A DNA stretch of 64,000 nt from Epiperipatus broadwayi (Eukaryota; Onychophora; Udeonychophora; Euonychophora; Peripatidae), in assembly GCA_028023455.1 (NCBI GenBank), contig JAQFVV010000027.1, forward strand, positions 8,675,845 to 8,739,844, in the 5' to 3' direction. The notes beneath the pieces were generated by a model. It was given only the letters and a program-made list of their open reading frames with translations. It did not search any database and was not told the origin of the DNA. Shown in pieces: positions 1-12,261 of the stretch. Position 1 is the stretch's first letter, and every line of letters begins with the position of its first letter. The position numbers were made by a program, and so were the translations under genes.

Positions 1-832
1 ATTGACCTTCGAGTCTTCCTTCATACAATGGTTTTTTGTATCTTGGCAGTTAACTGGGGTTTGGATCCTCTTTTAAATGGCTTTTTGTGCTGGGGTTTAA
101 ATCCCCTTTCTTACTCACCTTCATTTGCAGGTTTGCTGTTATCAAACACAATGAATAATTCAACTACCTGTTCTACAGTTTTTGGGTGCCTACTAGCATC
201 TGCTCAATATGATTAGAAGAACTGCATCTTACTATACATATCATCTGGCTTTCAGATAAAAGATTGGCAGTCAAGGCGTAAGTTGGCTACTCAGCATCGC
301 AGACCAACACTTCTCTTGGCCAATATGGTGTTTGATATCTTCCTGACAATTGACACACCAGTAGGAATTTAGCAGTCTGCTTAAACTGATCAAAATTTAC
401 AGGTTTGCCAAACAACAACTCCCACCATGCCTGAGATGCACTTTGAAGATGGCAACAAGCATACCAATTTTAGTCTCTTCAGTCAATTTATTTAAACTAA
501 AATATATTTCAAATTATTATATACTCAATTGGAGCTTGATCTGCAATGCCTGAAAAAAAGTAATTTTTAAAAATTGATTGACAATACTGGTATTAGAATT
601 ATATATATTTTATTTTAAGTAATATTCTTTATTAAAAAAACACAAAGGATATTTACATAATAACAAAAGATATGTTTAGTTTGATTAACACAATTTCTTC
701 AAAACTGTCACAATTCCCAATGCATTGATCTCTTTACCTAATACATCTTGTTAATTCACTTACTAATCAGTGATTACTATGGTGTCTTACTTTCATTTAC
801 TAATTCATTCATAGACTGCAAAAAATGTTTAA
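1..832. other. Unassigned AT-rich stretch
   Basis: No gene or clear element seen. Near the start two imperfect copies of a short motif (ATGG, T-run, then CTGGGGTTT and a GATCC or AATCCCC ending) lie about 45 bases apart, at about 28-75 and 77-110. The part next to 833 may be the 3' untranslated tail of the minus-strand LINE that follows, but no poly(T) boundary can be fixed. Confidence 0.4.
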
Positions 833-2766
833 CTACCAAATTTCACATGTGGACGAAGCAGTTCCTCCCCATACCAATTCTATAATATTCTTGGGCCAAT
901 ATTTTGAGCATACATTAAAGTAATCATCACAATTTCTATCTAGCTTTCTCAGCCAATTGAATTTTTTATTATCAAAAACTAATGAGCATCTTATTGTCCA
1001 TATTGTTTTCAATGAATGAATAATTACCAACTGATATTTTAGATTTATTCTTGGCATGTAAAAGACTTTCGATCCCAAATCCCCATATGCATGGCAGTCC
1101 TGAAGCAAGTGCATATATGTTTCACTGCTCTTCTTACAAAAAATACACACTTATTGGTGCAGGCTGTTGACAATTATTGCCACAACCCGGAAAACCTGCT
1201 GGGAGGGTACCTGGTCAAAGTCTTGGCACCATTCCTGCTCTGGTCAGCTGCTGTGCCCCCTTGATAAGTTGGTTTTGGGCAGTGCAGATCTGTGCTCGCT
1301 ACATGTTAGTTTTTCTTAGTTGGCTTTCCAATTCTAGGCAGGTAGACCGAATGTGGTCCCTGCACATTTGGACTATTAATTGGGAGACAGAGGTATCTAG
1401 AATGGTCTTGATATGGCTTGGCTGTGGGTCAAGAATTTATTATTTAATGGACTTGAGCCTTGGGCCTGGCTGCCTGTTGTGGTGGTTGGCGCAATGCTGG
1501 ACTTGTCCACCTATTCAGCTGAAGCATTTGGGTCTTCGCTTCGGGGCCTCAGGGGTGGAATCATTGGGTGATGGATAGCTTCTCAGCAGCTGGGCCATGT
1601 AGATCCATGTATAGATACTCATGTTCAGATACACATTAATCAACATTATAGCATTGTTATGAAGCATATGTACTTTATATAATCAATAATTGTTTTACCT
1701 TGTTTGTCACATTGAACATTTTGTAATTCTCAATGGGTAAGTGTATCCAAAATTTTTGTAATCCTTTTACTAATAAAGGTTACTTTTGAAAGTAAAAAAA
1801 ATACGCACTTCATTCAAACCCATTCACAGTCTTTTATTAATATAGGAAGTAGTAGGCAAAATTCCACTGATCAACTTAAAAATAAATTTCATGGATGTCT
1901 GGGGTGTATATATCGAGTGGAATTCTTTAAGAACATTTTTCATTGAGCACCCTAACCAAGAATTTTCATTGTGATAAACTTTTCTTGTTAAATCTTTATA
2001 TTTTATTCCATCAAGGCTTTGGGCATTAAGATCATCTTGTGAGTCTGTGTATGTTATAAACATGTTGGCAAAATGATATCTTCCCTCAGCCCCCATTTCA
2101 TTATAAATTCTTATATCACCCATTGGGGGACTAAAGGACTGATCTTTTCATTATATTCAAATAAGCCCTGGCAGTAATAAACTTAACATAAGCTTTTGGG
2201 TCAATTAAATTAAGTCTACCTTTATCTATTGGTAGCTGTAATAAATATCTGTGTACACATCCTTACTAATATCTGGTTGACTATTTTCATGAGTACTCAA
2301 TTTTTCTATAGCCAAGCCTGCCTTAGATGAGAATTTTCTTTTCTTTGAAATCTAATTCTATTTTGGCTAATCTCCTGTTATATCATTCTGCACTTTAATT
2401 TGACTCTCACCCTTTATCTGAAAATTTTCAATCGCTTGAGTTAAGTAGTAGATTTCTACCTTTGCTTGCGTCAGCCCGTTTGTTCAAATTTCTTATCCTG
2501 ATCATATTTATTTACTTGAACTTCAAGACTTACTTTATCAATTTCACTTTCTAACTCTATAAAAAGATTTTACAACCTGCCTATTATTTACTCAGTTAAT
2601 TCTTCTATCTGTTGTTTGTTTTCCTTTGTCTGACTCTGTCCTCTTTAGTCTCTGTATTTTGTTTTTTAAACATGCTTTCCATATTATCTTTAATTTCTTT
2701 ATTTTGTGTTTTAAGATCTTCATTTTGTTTTTCAAATTTTCTATTCAATTCTGTGAACATGCTCAT
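833..2766 (-). pseudogene. Non-LTR retrotransposon (L1/Tx1-like LINE) relic, interrupted by a retroposon
   Basis: Read on the minus strand from 2,766 down. A short open coiled-coil stretch begins MSMFTELNRKFEKQNEDL (about 2,766-2,640) and is rich in K, E, Q and N, as in LINE ORF1 proteins. It is followed by frame-broken ORF2 C-terminal sequence: LPIDKGRLNLIDPKAY (about 2,230-2,160) resembles the GGLGL.D..A segment after the RT domain, and 2,123-1,824 contains LISGILPTTSYINKRL. After an insertion at 1,153-1,794 the ORF resumes at 1,150-833 with a zinc knuckle C-x2-C-x8-H-x4-C (residues 2, 5, 14, 19: CIFCKKSSETYMHLLQDC) and a WTIRCSLVFDN tail. The RT core and endonuclease are missing, so this is an internally deleted, dead copy. 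The zinc knuckle is common in L1-type LINEs, but the clade is inferred. Confidence 0.7.
1153..1794 (+). mobile_element. G+C-rich retroposon inserted into the LINE
   Basis: An insertion of about 640 bp splits the LINE zinc-knuckle region. It is flanked by a 15-16 nt direct repeat (AAAAAATACACACTT at 1,138-1,152; the same with one change at about 1,795-1,810). It ends in an A tract after an AATAAAGG polyadenylation-like signal (about 1,772), the hallmarks of LINE-mediated retroposition. Its first 450 bases are near 50% G+C, unlike everything around it. A 133-codon plus-strand ORF (1,177-1,578) has no domain I recognise and probably reflects base composition. The end TTTTGAAAGTAA resembles one at about 8,010-8,030, suggesting a shared 3' tail. 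It could be a 5'-truncated LINE, a SINE or a processed RNA copy. Confidence 0.65.
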
Positions 2767-5280
2767 GTTTTTAAACTCACTATCCTGAGTTCAATGTAAA
2801 GTATTTATATTTGTTGTATAAATCATAATTTAGTGAGAATGTTTGCTACACTTAATTTCATTGTCTATTTTTTAATTTTGTAATTAGCAAAATATATACA
2901 AAAATATTTTTAATGTCATAATTCAAGATTTTATAAATCTTAAAAAAATTTATCTAAAAATAATTTTTGATATTTATTTTGCATAAACATTGTGCTGAAA
3001 TTAAAGTATGATCTTTCTATAATTAAAATATATTCTATTACTACTATCATTATGTTTATATATGTTAAGTGCATAAGAGATGGAATGTAGCTACTCTTTG
3101 AAAGTTTTTAATTTCATTATCATTTCTTCAGTCTTAGCAAAGTTCAGAACAATTTAAATAATTGTTTACAATATAATTTCCTATACCCTCTAGTAGGTAT
3201 ACAATATTTTTCAACACACCATTTATAAATAATATAGTTTTTTGTTTACAAACTAAAGATTTTAGTATAAACAAAATTTTAAAATAATAACACAATTATG
3301 AATAATATATCAAGAGCACATTTACGTATATATTTAATGTGCGTGTGATCACTTAATCATTCACAAAGAAAACAAAAAAGAAATAAAAATTTACAGTTTA
3401 TAGTGTATAATGACTAATTTTTTTAATACTACAATGGAAATCAAAATATCAGATCCAATTAACTTTCTGTAGCCATTGATGCATCAGACAAATCAAGTTT
3501 CATCGCAATTAGACATTACTTTGGATATCTTTATTTTTTCCAATATTTTTTAATTAAATTAAGCATTGTTTTGGATATCTTTTTTTTTCATTCAATATTT
3601 TTAAATCTACAGAAACATAGTAGCTATTGCTTATTGCAGACATGGCCTCTCCCATTACTTTGATATTTCTTAAATCCATATTAACACCAGATTCTATACA
3701 GTCATTCCTACTTGCAGCGTGTGGTGAGTTATCCATTTAAGATTCTTACAAACACTTTATACAGACTTTAAGCTTTTAGACACAATACAAAGTTTTGTAC
3801 AAAAAGTTTTACCAGCATATCTTCTACCCATAAATTCAATGTCTTATCAGTTGAACACGGTTATAATTTTAGCAGTTACAAAACACAAGCAGAAATGACA
3901 CAATTTTGCTTTTCTGTTTTTATAATTTTTCTAACAAATGTTTCATCCTTTTACCACTAAATCAATAACTTTTATTTTATCAATAATAAAAAAAAAAAAA
4001 TCACTAGAAAACATTTTATCAAACAAAATATTTTACTATATCAAACTTATGGAAGAAAAAAAAAGCTAAAAAATATAAGTGCTTAAAATTTAATTAACAC
4101 ACAAAAAAAGTGGTTAACAAATGAAAGCATTTACATCCTTAAGATCACAACATTTGAGAATATTAGATTTAGCAAGAGTGTTCCAAATTGGGGGGGGAAA
4201 AAAAAACTCTAGTTATTCCTATAACAAAAAGATGCATAATCATAAAATTTACTAAATAGATTGAATAAAGTTTTCTAAAATTATAATATTTGATAATTAA
4301 GTCAAATAAAGCGCTAAGCTCGTTTCATTCTTATTTATATATTTGGTAACAATACACAGCTTTTGAGGACAATTGCACTACACATGCAAGCGAAGTAGAC
4401 TATTTGATAATGTTAGTTTACTGAGGGTGCTTGAAGATGAAAAGTGATAGACTTGTAAAATTTACTAAATTTTAATATTTTTTGTCTACTTATATATTTT
4501 TGGGAGATAGTACATGTTGGTACAGCGGATGTTGCCATTTCACTGCAAGTATAAACAATTAAATAGTGCACTAATTTTGGACCTTGACCTAGAGAGTCTG
4601 CCATATTAACATGGCAGTAAACCACACAAAGATAATGTTCTGCAATAGGAACAAAACAATAACAGGAACAAACAGCAATAATCCAAATAATGGATGAAAG
4701 TGATTTACATGAATATACACAGAAATATTTGAAACTGTTCTTGATGAAGTACTTCCCCTCAATAATCATGTTTCCAAGACCTCACTAAATACAAAAAGAG
4801 GACAAAGAGAAAGAAGTATTATATATCACTTTAAATTAATAATAAAAACTATCATGTAAAAAAATATTGCTGCTTCAGGACTGTGATTTATCTATAATAG
4901 ATACGATGAAATGACATTCTGAGGAATGATGATGAGGGGGAATAAATAATGTTACTACTAGAGGACTAGTACAATGACCAAAGAGATCAGACAAAAGATG
5001 CAGGATAAAGATTTAACAAAAATGATACAACAAGGTTTCACTATGCTTAAATTATCAATTAGGTGTTTCACTACAGAAAAATTGTTTCAATAGTTCAAAA
5101 GGTAATAAACCAATTTAGGATTTGAGTATAGAAACAAAGATTAAGTATAAATTATAATGAAATTAAATCGTAAAAAATTGACCACTGATGGAGTTGTTAA
5201 TTCATATTACTTTACTTCTTATCATATAAAAGATTTATATATATGATTTTAATTTTAAATTATTAAAATAATATGCTATA
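2767..5280. other. AT-rich TLK intron sequence, nothing assigned
   Basis: Mostly low-complexity intronic sequence. A local duplication of about 40 bp lies at about 3,510-3,600 (two copies of a TTGGATATCTTT...TCAATATTTTT unit). A minus-strand ORF of 118 codons (4,413-4,769) is unusually long for this composition, is rich in Cys, Ile and Tyr, and matches nothing I recognise. A 60-codon minus ORF at 3,554-3,736 is likewise unassigned. I would not call either a gene. Confidence 0.35.
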
Positions 5281-5281
5281 T

Positions 5282-5829
5282 CAGGGATAGCTAACCTATG
5301 GCACAAGCGCCAAACTTGGAGTATGCATTAATTTTTGTGCATTGATCCCTTGAAAAGTAGCACTAGATTTTGTCAAGTATTATTGTAAACCAATTTTTAT
5401 TAATAATTTGGAGTAGGTGAGGGATATAAGAAAAATTCAAATTAAATGAGTCAAACTAAAACAAAAAAAGTTCAGCATCCAATATGTAAGTAGACCCTTC
5501 ATACTTGTCTAATTTTGAGAACTAATGCAGGATTTATGATTTTAACTCTTCATTTTATGATTGCTTGACTTTTTTACTCTTTGCAATTTAGTTATTTTTT
5601 CCCCCTGTGGAGGGAGAGATTCAAAAGTTCAATTTACCCCCCCCCCCCAATTATGTAATAAAATATTATAGAATTTGTTCTTCTTGTATATGTTATAAAA
5701 AATAAAATTAACTTTTATTTATCTATAGCAAAAGGGCCATTATATAAAAATTGAATAATAGTACAAAAATTGTATGGTGCATATAGGCTCATATGGGGAC
5801 GGACGGACATATAAAATGTTGGCCATCTC
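5282..5829. mobile_element. Possible degraded hAT-like element
   Basis: The left edge reads CAGGGATAGCTAACCTATGG. The right edge, read on the opposite strand, is close to it (AGAGATGGCCAAC near 5,813-5,829). Ends of the type CAGGGRTGGCYAACC with TATGGCAC are typical of animal hAT elements. No transposase sequence and no clear 8-bp target duplication is left. The inside has a (C)n tract at about 5,637-5,648. Confidence 0.4.
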
Positions 5830-8800
5830 TATGGTAAATGCATACTGGAATTAATGAGAAGGAAAAAAAATTGTAAAGTTCCATCAATCTTAACAATTTT
5901 GATTTAATTATGCAAACACTTAGCAAAAACTTTTATTAAATTTTGATAATTTATTATTGATAAAAACTATTTTGATATAACACATAACCTAAAAAGAATC
6001 ATTCTCCATTTATCAATTTTTGTAGCATTAAGACTAAAAAAAAAAAAATACATTTCTAATAAAAATATCTACCAAAACACACAAACATACATTTATGAAG
6101 TAAGCATACGATAATATAAAAAATTATTGTTTCTTCTAGGGCTTAATTTTAAAAACTAATAATCTAAAAAAAACAAACCAATCTTCACAATTTTATTATT
6201 CAATAATATCTAGCACAAATAAATCTATATTTTTTTATATGTGTGATGGATGTGGGAGTTTGCAAAGATCTCTATTCATAAATAATATTCTAAACTCATT
6301 TCAAACAATTAGAAACAAGCAAAAAAAAAAAAAGGGACAATTAATAATTTTAATAAATATACACAAAGGGTAGTTATTAAACACATTTGATGGGGAAGTT
6401 ATTTTTGAATTTCATTAGTCACCACTTTTTTCTACATATTCCCTTTTCTTCATATAAGCAAAAAAACAGTAAGCAGCTTTTAATATACCAGAATTTCAAT
6501 TCCATAGATTCAACCATATCTATAATAATAAACTTATACTATTTACTATAGAAGAGATGAAAAAATCTAAGTTGTAAAAATTTATTTATTATAATCTCAA
6601 TTTTTTTTCTCCCCAATGTAATATGCTTTGTGACATTTTCTGATGACAAAGAAAAATTAATGACAATGTGAGTGGGAAAAATCAATACTTCAGAATACCT
6701 CTTTTGCAATAAGAAAAAACCTCCAGAAGAAACAATTTAAAGCAATTAATAATATGAAAGTCACTAGTATCTCTAATTCTAAAGAAATACATATATTACT
6801 TTCTCTCAAAAACATAAAAAATCTCAAATTGTTTCACCTACAATCTGCACTAAATTTAAATGATAGTAATCCAAAGCATACAGGTAGCAAATATATATAA
6901 AAATACCTAAAAAAATATTCAAATATGGGATGGGGGATAAGTTAAGTCAATTTCTAAAGATGTCTTGAATACTGATGAAGATTATTATTTATTGCCTTAT
7001 TAAAGCAGAACTGCAGAATTTTGGTTCACAAATCTACTGAAGGCAACAAAGAGTCAAGGATCAGCTAGTGTAAAGCTTCACATGGAATATTTATGATTTG
7101 TATATTTAGTATCAAAGCATTTCTGAGTATAAATTATTATAACACAAATAGTAAAGTATGCATAATTCCCCCCCCCCCCATAGTTAATTTGATTTGAGTG
7201 ATAAAATAATTTTTCATTACAGGTACCAATTACATGTATGCTTACCAGTCCACTGGCGGAATTGCTACCCACATTTCAAAGTATACCACAATAATCTAAT
7301 CAATAAGCCTTTTTTATTGTTGTAAAAAAAAAAAGGAAATAATAGAATATGTTTGAAAACAAACCTTAACTTAATATATTTGGCAAATCAAGCATAAAAA
7401 TAATAATAAAAAAAGCAATAAATCCACAAGAAAATACAGAGAAGTATCAGAATGAAATGAATGTCATAAAAAAGTACACGCATAAAAAGTTACATTTAGA
7501 TTAAAAAGAGCATATATAGTTTAAAAGCAAACCTAATGATACTATATTTATACATGAAACCAATCCATAATCATTAAAAAACAAATATTCTCAATAGGCA
7601 TCATCCATTGCATACTATACAATTAACTTACCTATATCAACTTATAAATATTATTATAGTCCTCGTTACTCCTTGGGCCAGGATAATCATTAATCAATGG
7701 AATTTCCAAACCTTATACATAGGTTTGAAATACCTTATATTCCTAACTAATTAAGCTCATGACACACTGCCTTAAGGCATTAATATAATCTTTGATTTTA
7801 TTTATAGTTATTTATGTTTCTTTCATACTTGCATTAATTAACCATCGTGAGTTTCTTATACTGCTCTTAAGATAAATTATTGGTCTAATACAACTTTTGA
7901 TATTTCTATATACATGGCTTGCATACCACATTTATATGTATATATTGAAACTTTCTTATTGACAATTTTATTCTATCATTGATTGCTTTTATATCCACTC
8001 TAATGTGTAAATAAAGTTTGATTTTGAAAGTAATAGATGACAAACAATCCAAAAAAAATAAATCTCCATGGGAAACAACATGTGTGTACTGTGTTAAAAA
8101 TGTTCCTCAGGAATGCAATGAACACTGCCATTTTTGTCTAAACGATTTGTTTAACAAATTGTCTATGGGCATTGCAAAATATGATCTATCTTAACGAGTT
8201 TCTCCTCTTTTCTAAAACCACATTGCCATAAGGCTCAGTAATGATATAATCATCAAAAAGATATATTAAATATTAATGCAAAAATGCCAAAGGAGTCTGA
8301 ATACTGTTTATCAATTGTCAAAATTTGTCAATAAATATCTTTCCATTAACATTTTGATAGAAATGACATGACCGATCAAAGTAGTACTTTCTGACTTTAA
8401 AAAAATGCTAGAGCTATAGTCACTAATGGTAAGTTCTTATTGTTATAGCATCATCCAATGACAGAATACAGACACAGTTTAGCCACAATATAAATAAATA
8501 GATATATATACTTTTGTGCACTGTTTGCCCGATTTAATTTCATACACTTTTTAAAGTAAATATGAATTTTCATTTATCTGCAGTTTTACAGCAATCATGT
8601 GGATTTATTGCTGACAATTACAAGGAAAAATATCTTATCTAATTTCGTATAAATTTATATCCCCTCCCCCACCAACAATACTTCCTAATAACTTACATGA
8701 TCATCTCTTTGCATTCTTATGTTTCTTGGATTTTGTAATTCAATTATTAAAATATTGCACTTGGCTTCATTGCTAATTTAATTTCTTCCCAAAGGTGTTT

Positions 8801-9130
8801 TCTAAATAAATTATATTTTTATGTTTTAGAACATATTACATTACCAAAAATAACTGTAAATTTTGTAATAAAACATTGTGTATTATTTTTAGGTATGATA
8901 AATTGATTCCTTTTCAAAGTATTATCCATTTAATGCAATGTTCTGGTCTAAACATGTTTTCCTTTTTTTTAAAGTAGTCTGGAAACTCTTGCAAAAAGAT
9001 CCCTTTTAAAACTTCCATTGGTTTTTTTCTTCACCACTTCTAAATCTGTGGGGGGGAAAAAATTAAGGGATTTTTTTCATCCGAGAAAATAAAAAAAAAG
9101 TCGCACAAAACGAGATCGAGTCAATATAGA
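5830..9130. other. AT-rich intron sequence, nothing firm
   Basis: Low-complexity sequence with (C)n at about 7,168-7,179 and many A and T runs. At about 7,665-8,035 a stretch of more even composition ends in AATAAAGTTTGATTTTGAAAGTAA, like the 3' end of the retroposon at 1,153-1,794. It may be a 3' LINE or SINE fragment on the plus strand. No gene seen. Confidence 0.35.
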
Positions 9131-9512
9131 TTATGGACCATATGAATTTAATTAAAAATTGGTTCACACTCCAGGATCACATTGTCACAATGAAGATTTC
9201 CTCCACTTTGCCACAAATTAGGGCATTTTATGTTTTGCGCACCACGCAAAAGTTTCAGAACTTTTTAAGTTTTAAAAACCTGATCACTGCGAATGACTTC
9301 TGAATAAACAATGTCGTTAGCATTAAAATAAAAATCAGCATTGTCTTGACAGTGGACTTCATTTGCCATATTTTTTGCAACATGATGAATTTGACACTTC
9401 CATTAAATAACTCATAAACTTGTGTTTTTCCCAGAGCAACTTGCTTGTAAACTGCTTCAAGTATTACAACTATTTCCCCTAAAAAGAACAGAATTCCACA
9501 TAATTTCAATCA
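9130..9512 (-). pseudogene. Mariner-like transposase relic with internal deletion
   Basis: On the minus strand the sequence opens with helix-turn-helix remains of a mariner transposase (VALGKTQVYELFN). It then jumps straight to the catalytic half: KSTVKTML (family: SKVKTMLICFFD), IVYSE (family: GIVHSEF), KLLRGAQNIKCPNLWQSG and NLHCDN (family: LLHHDNAPAH). The second catalytic Asp is visible in HCDN. The first Asp region and everything between the N-terminal helix-turn-helix and SKVKTML are lost, with several frameshifts. The copy at 57.0 kb has the same junction, so this is probably a member of a deleted, non-autonomous mariner family. Confidence 0.65.
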
Positions 9513-10065
9513 GCCATTACAAAAATTAATAAATATACAAAAAATGCACTTGCCAAAAAAATGTGTGTGTAACTATAATTTCATATACGAATGTCATTTG
9601 GCAGATTGATGGAGAAGGATCCCTGCAAGAGATATTTAAAAGCAGAAGCATGTATTACAACAGATCCCTCTTATGTATAGTGAATCCATGCAAGTAGTCA
9701 TCATCATTGTCAATCATTATTAATACACTGCAAGATGATGGTCTCTTTAGGTTCAATCCATCTTCTCTAATCTCTAGCCTCTCTTCTTCACACCATCCTG
9801 CACACTTTCTTATTTCATCCATCCATATATCTTTTATCTCTTGGAATCCAGTTTTAACATTTCAATTGCCCATCTATTATCATCTCGTCTAACAACATGC
9901 CCAGCCCAACTACACTTCAGACTTTTTAATTCTTTCAATGATGTCAGTTACACCTGTTTGTTTTCTTACTCATGTCATGTATTGCTTTTTTGATTTCTGC
10001 TTATTACTCTAATATGCATCTCTCTGTACTTCTTTGAAATCGCTATATTGCTCTTCTATTAAGTA

Positions 10066-10267
10066 TCCAAGTATCAGATTCATAAGTGATCTAGGTGCAG
10101 TGCTCTCAGATCCAAGGCTCCTCACTGACGAAGGTCGCAAGCCAGAAACTAGTCTGGGTATATTGGAGTAGGCCATAGATAAGGATTTTATGCACAAGCC
10201 TTCTTGCATCCATTGATTACTCTGGCTTGCACTGAGTGGCACTACTGTATGGAGAGTTTTGCCTGTT
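10066..10267 (+). mobile_element. Hammerhead-ribozyme repeat (family A), inserted in the LINE
   Basis: About 200 bp interrupting the RTE-like LINE, flanked by a 7-nt direct repeat TTAAGTA (10,059-10,065 and 10,268-10,274). It is one arm of a repeat seen again at 25.2, 30.5 and 31.9-32.7 kb: GCAGTGCTCTCAGATCC, then a hammerhead core, then a tail ending GGAGAGTTTTGCCTGTTTTA. It has no coding sequence. By analogy with the Penelope-like copies in this window it is probably a non-autonomous retroelement terminus (inference). Confidence 0.7.
10112..10166 (+). ncRNA. Type I hammerhead ribozyme motif (family A, copy 1)
   Basis: Core CTGACGA at 10,125-10,131 and GAAAC at 10,145-10,149. Stem II is GGT/GCC with a CGCAA-type loop and an A-A at its base. 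Stem III is a single C-G pair around TA, then GTC at 10,152-10,154 as the cleavage triplet. Stem I pairs CCTCA with TGGGT plus an outer CCAA/TTGG helix. A one-pair stem III is known in hammerheads of Penelope-like elements. Catalysis is not shown, and the short stem II and a stem I mismatch may weaken it. Confidence 0.6.
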
Positions 10268-11714
10268 TTAAGTAAGAACTGGTAAAACGCATTTATTAAA
10301 AACCTTCCTTTTCAAACACATAGACATATTTCCTTTTAATATTAAGTTATTCCTACCAAAAGCACTCCAACCAAGTTTAATTCTATGATTAATTTCAATC
10401 ATGTTTCCATTTGAAGTAATAATCAGACCAAGGTATTTATAGTTGTTAACTTCTAACTCATCATAATCAATCTTTATTTTCAACTTTTGAGAAAACCCAT
10501 TGAACATTATTTTAATCGTTTTAACATTTACCTTTTAGTCCTAATTTCATCTGATAACTCTTGCAACATTTCCTGAAGCTTTGAAGCATTATTTGTAAAA
10601 CCACTACATCACCTGCAAAATCTAAATGACTTAAATAATCTCCATTTACTTTTACTCCTTTAGCCTCCCATTTTAATCCACAAAATACTTCTTGCAGCTC
10701 TGCTGTAATAAGTTTTGGAGATATAGTGTCACCCTATCCTGTCTTACACCCTTCTCAATAATGTTAACCTTCTTAGTATCATTATGTAATCTAATTGTTG
10801 CTGTTGCATTTTTATAAATATTCTTCAGAATATGACAACATCCTGGGTCTACTTCATGATTCCATAATCTACAAATCCAAAGCATAATGGCAACTCATAT
10901 TCTTGGTGATCCTTCTGTAACCTCTCAATACTTGAATATGATCTACAGTATTAAATCCACTTTTAAATTCAGTTTGATCTTTTGGGTGGTTGAAATCCAG
11001 TGGTCTCTGTAGACGAGTTGTAATTATCTTGGAAAAAACTGATAAAAGACTGGCAGGTCTGTAATACCTAATATCTTCTTTATCACCTTTTTTTAAATAT
11101 TAATACTGCATGCTTCTAATCATCTGGTATATCTTTATCATTTAGACATTTGGTATATAACTTTGCCAAATTCTTTTCTATTTCTTCATCTGCTTTTTTT
11201 AATATATCGATTATAATTCTATCCATTATCTAAAGCTTTTCCCTTCTTCATAAATTTAATTGCATGTCTCACTTCTTCATTTAAAATCCTGGGCAATTCA
11301 GAAAATAAAATAAATGTAGGAGGTACTTGTTCTTTATTACTATATAATTCTTGATAGAACTCTTCTATCCATTTCATGATGTCATCTCTTTTTAGTAAGT
11401 TACATTTTTTTTATTGCAAATTTAAGTTTCCTACCAACACCAATGTGTTGTTTTATACTCTTTTGAGACTTTTATTCTCTTCTATAGTTTTCCTTGCTAG
11501 TTCACAACTATACTTTCTTTTATCATTATCAACTATTTTCACACCATTTTACAAAATTCAAGATATTCAATCCTTCATAAATATTACCAAAATCACACTT
11601 TTCTTTATGTTTGCCGCAATATCATATAAATATAATTTCCCCAAACTTAAAAAACATTTTTAAAAAATTTTTTTTTACACACCTCCTTTTTGGCTCTCCA
11701 TTCTTCTTCAAAAA

Positions 11715-11716
<2 letters not shown>

Positions 11717-11753
<37 letters not shown>

Positions 11754-11785
11754 TTTATTTATTTTTTTTTTTTTTTTTTTTTAGG
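11717..11785. repeat. Poly(A) then poly(T) low-complexity tract
   Basis: Runs of A (about 11,712-11,742) and T (about 11,763-11,783) separated by AT-rich sequence. They sit just beyond the remaining 5' part of the minus-strand LINE. Confidence 0.8.
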
Positions 11786-12261
11786 AAAAAAGAGAAGTGA
11801 AGGGGAAGGAAGGAAAAGAAAAAAAAAAAAAAGGGGTAGTTTGGATAAATTATATTTATATTCAATCCTTCTTAATGCATCATTTTTATATAATTTCATA
11901 TTCCTTCATAAATTCTCTAGTCTCAGTAGAATTTTATTGGTCAATTGCAGCTTTTTTCTACTACCTATTTTTGTTGCAGTTTTTGAAAAGTATCAGTTAT
12001 TTTTCTAATAACTGCATTGAACTCTGAATCCTTTTCCAAATCTACTAATACTTGAAAATGATTTGCAACTAGTATCAAATTTTATATGAAAAATATATAT
12101 TTAAATAAATATCTTGATAGATCTGATAAAAGTTAACTATTTAGAAGAGTTTAAAATGAACTTGATAGAAAATAATGTGGAAATTAGTCATTTGTTCTGC
12201 CAAAATAATGGCTATAAGCTAAGCAGACATAGGGGAATCCTAACTACTGACTTCATAATCT

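Larger units (their letters stand above)
9690..11690 (-). pseudogene. RTE-like LINE reverse transcriptase relic, interrupted by a hammerhead repeat
   Basis: Read on the minus strand from 11,690 down. It holds remains of EWIEEFYQELYSNKEQ (about 11,370), MKKGKALD, DILKKADEEIEKNLAKL, an RT segment PASLLSVFSKIITTRL, DQTEFKSGFNTVDHIQVL (about 10,960) and YKYLGLIITSNGN (about 10,440). KRKVFNKCVLPVLT lies at about 10,290. After the insertion at 10,066-10,267 it continues with GVTDIIERIKK, LGWAC (family: WAGHV.R) and MDEIRKCAGW (about 9,820), ending in a TCATCA-type simple repeat near 9,700. The order and motifs match the RT and C-terminus of RTE-type elements. Many stops and frameshifts show it is long dead. 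The 5' end is lost in A and T tracts at 11,717-11,785. Confidence 0.75.

Noticed and set aside
1177-1578. 133-codon plus-strand ORF as a gene
   Set aside because: It lies in a retroposed G+C-rich insert where long chance ORFs are expected. The protein has no recognisable domain.
3554-3736. Minus ORF MDNSPHAASRND... as the next TLK exon
   Set aside because: It does not resemble TLK sequence and lacks convincing splice sites.
4413-4769. 118-codon minus-strand ORF as a gene
   Set aside because: Long for this composition, but there is no domain, splice context or family resemblance. Reported only as an oddity.
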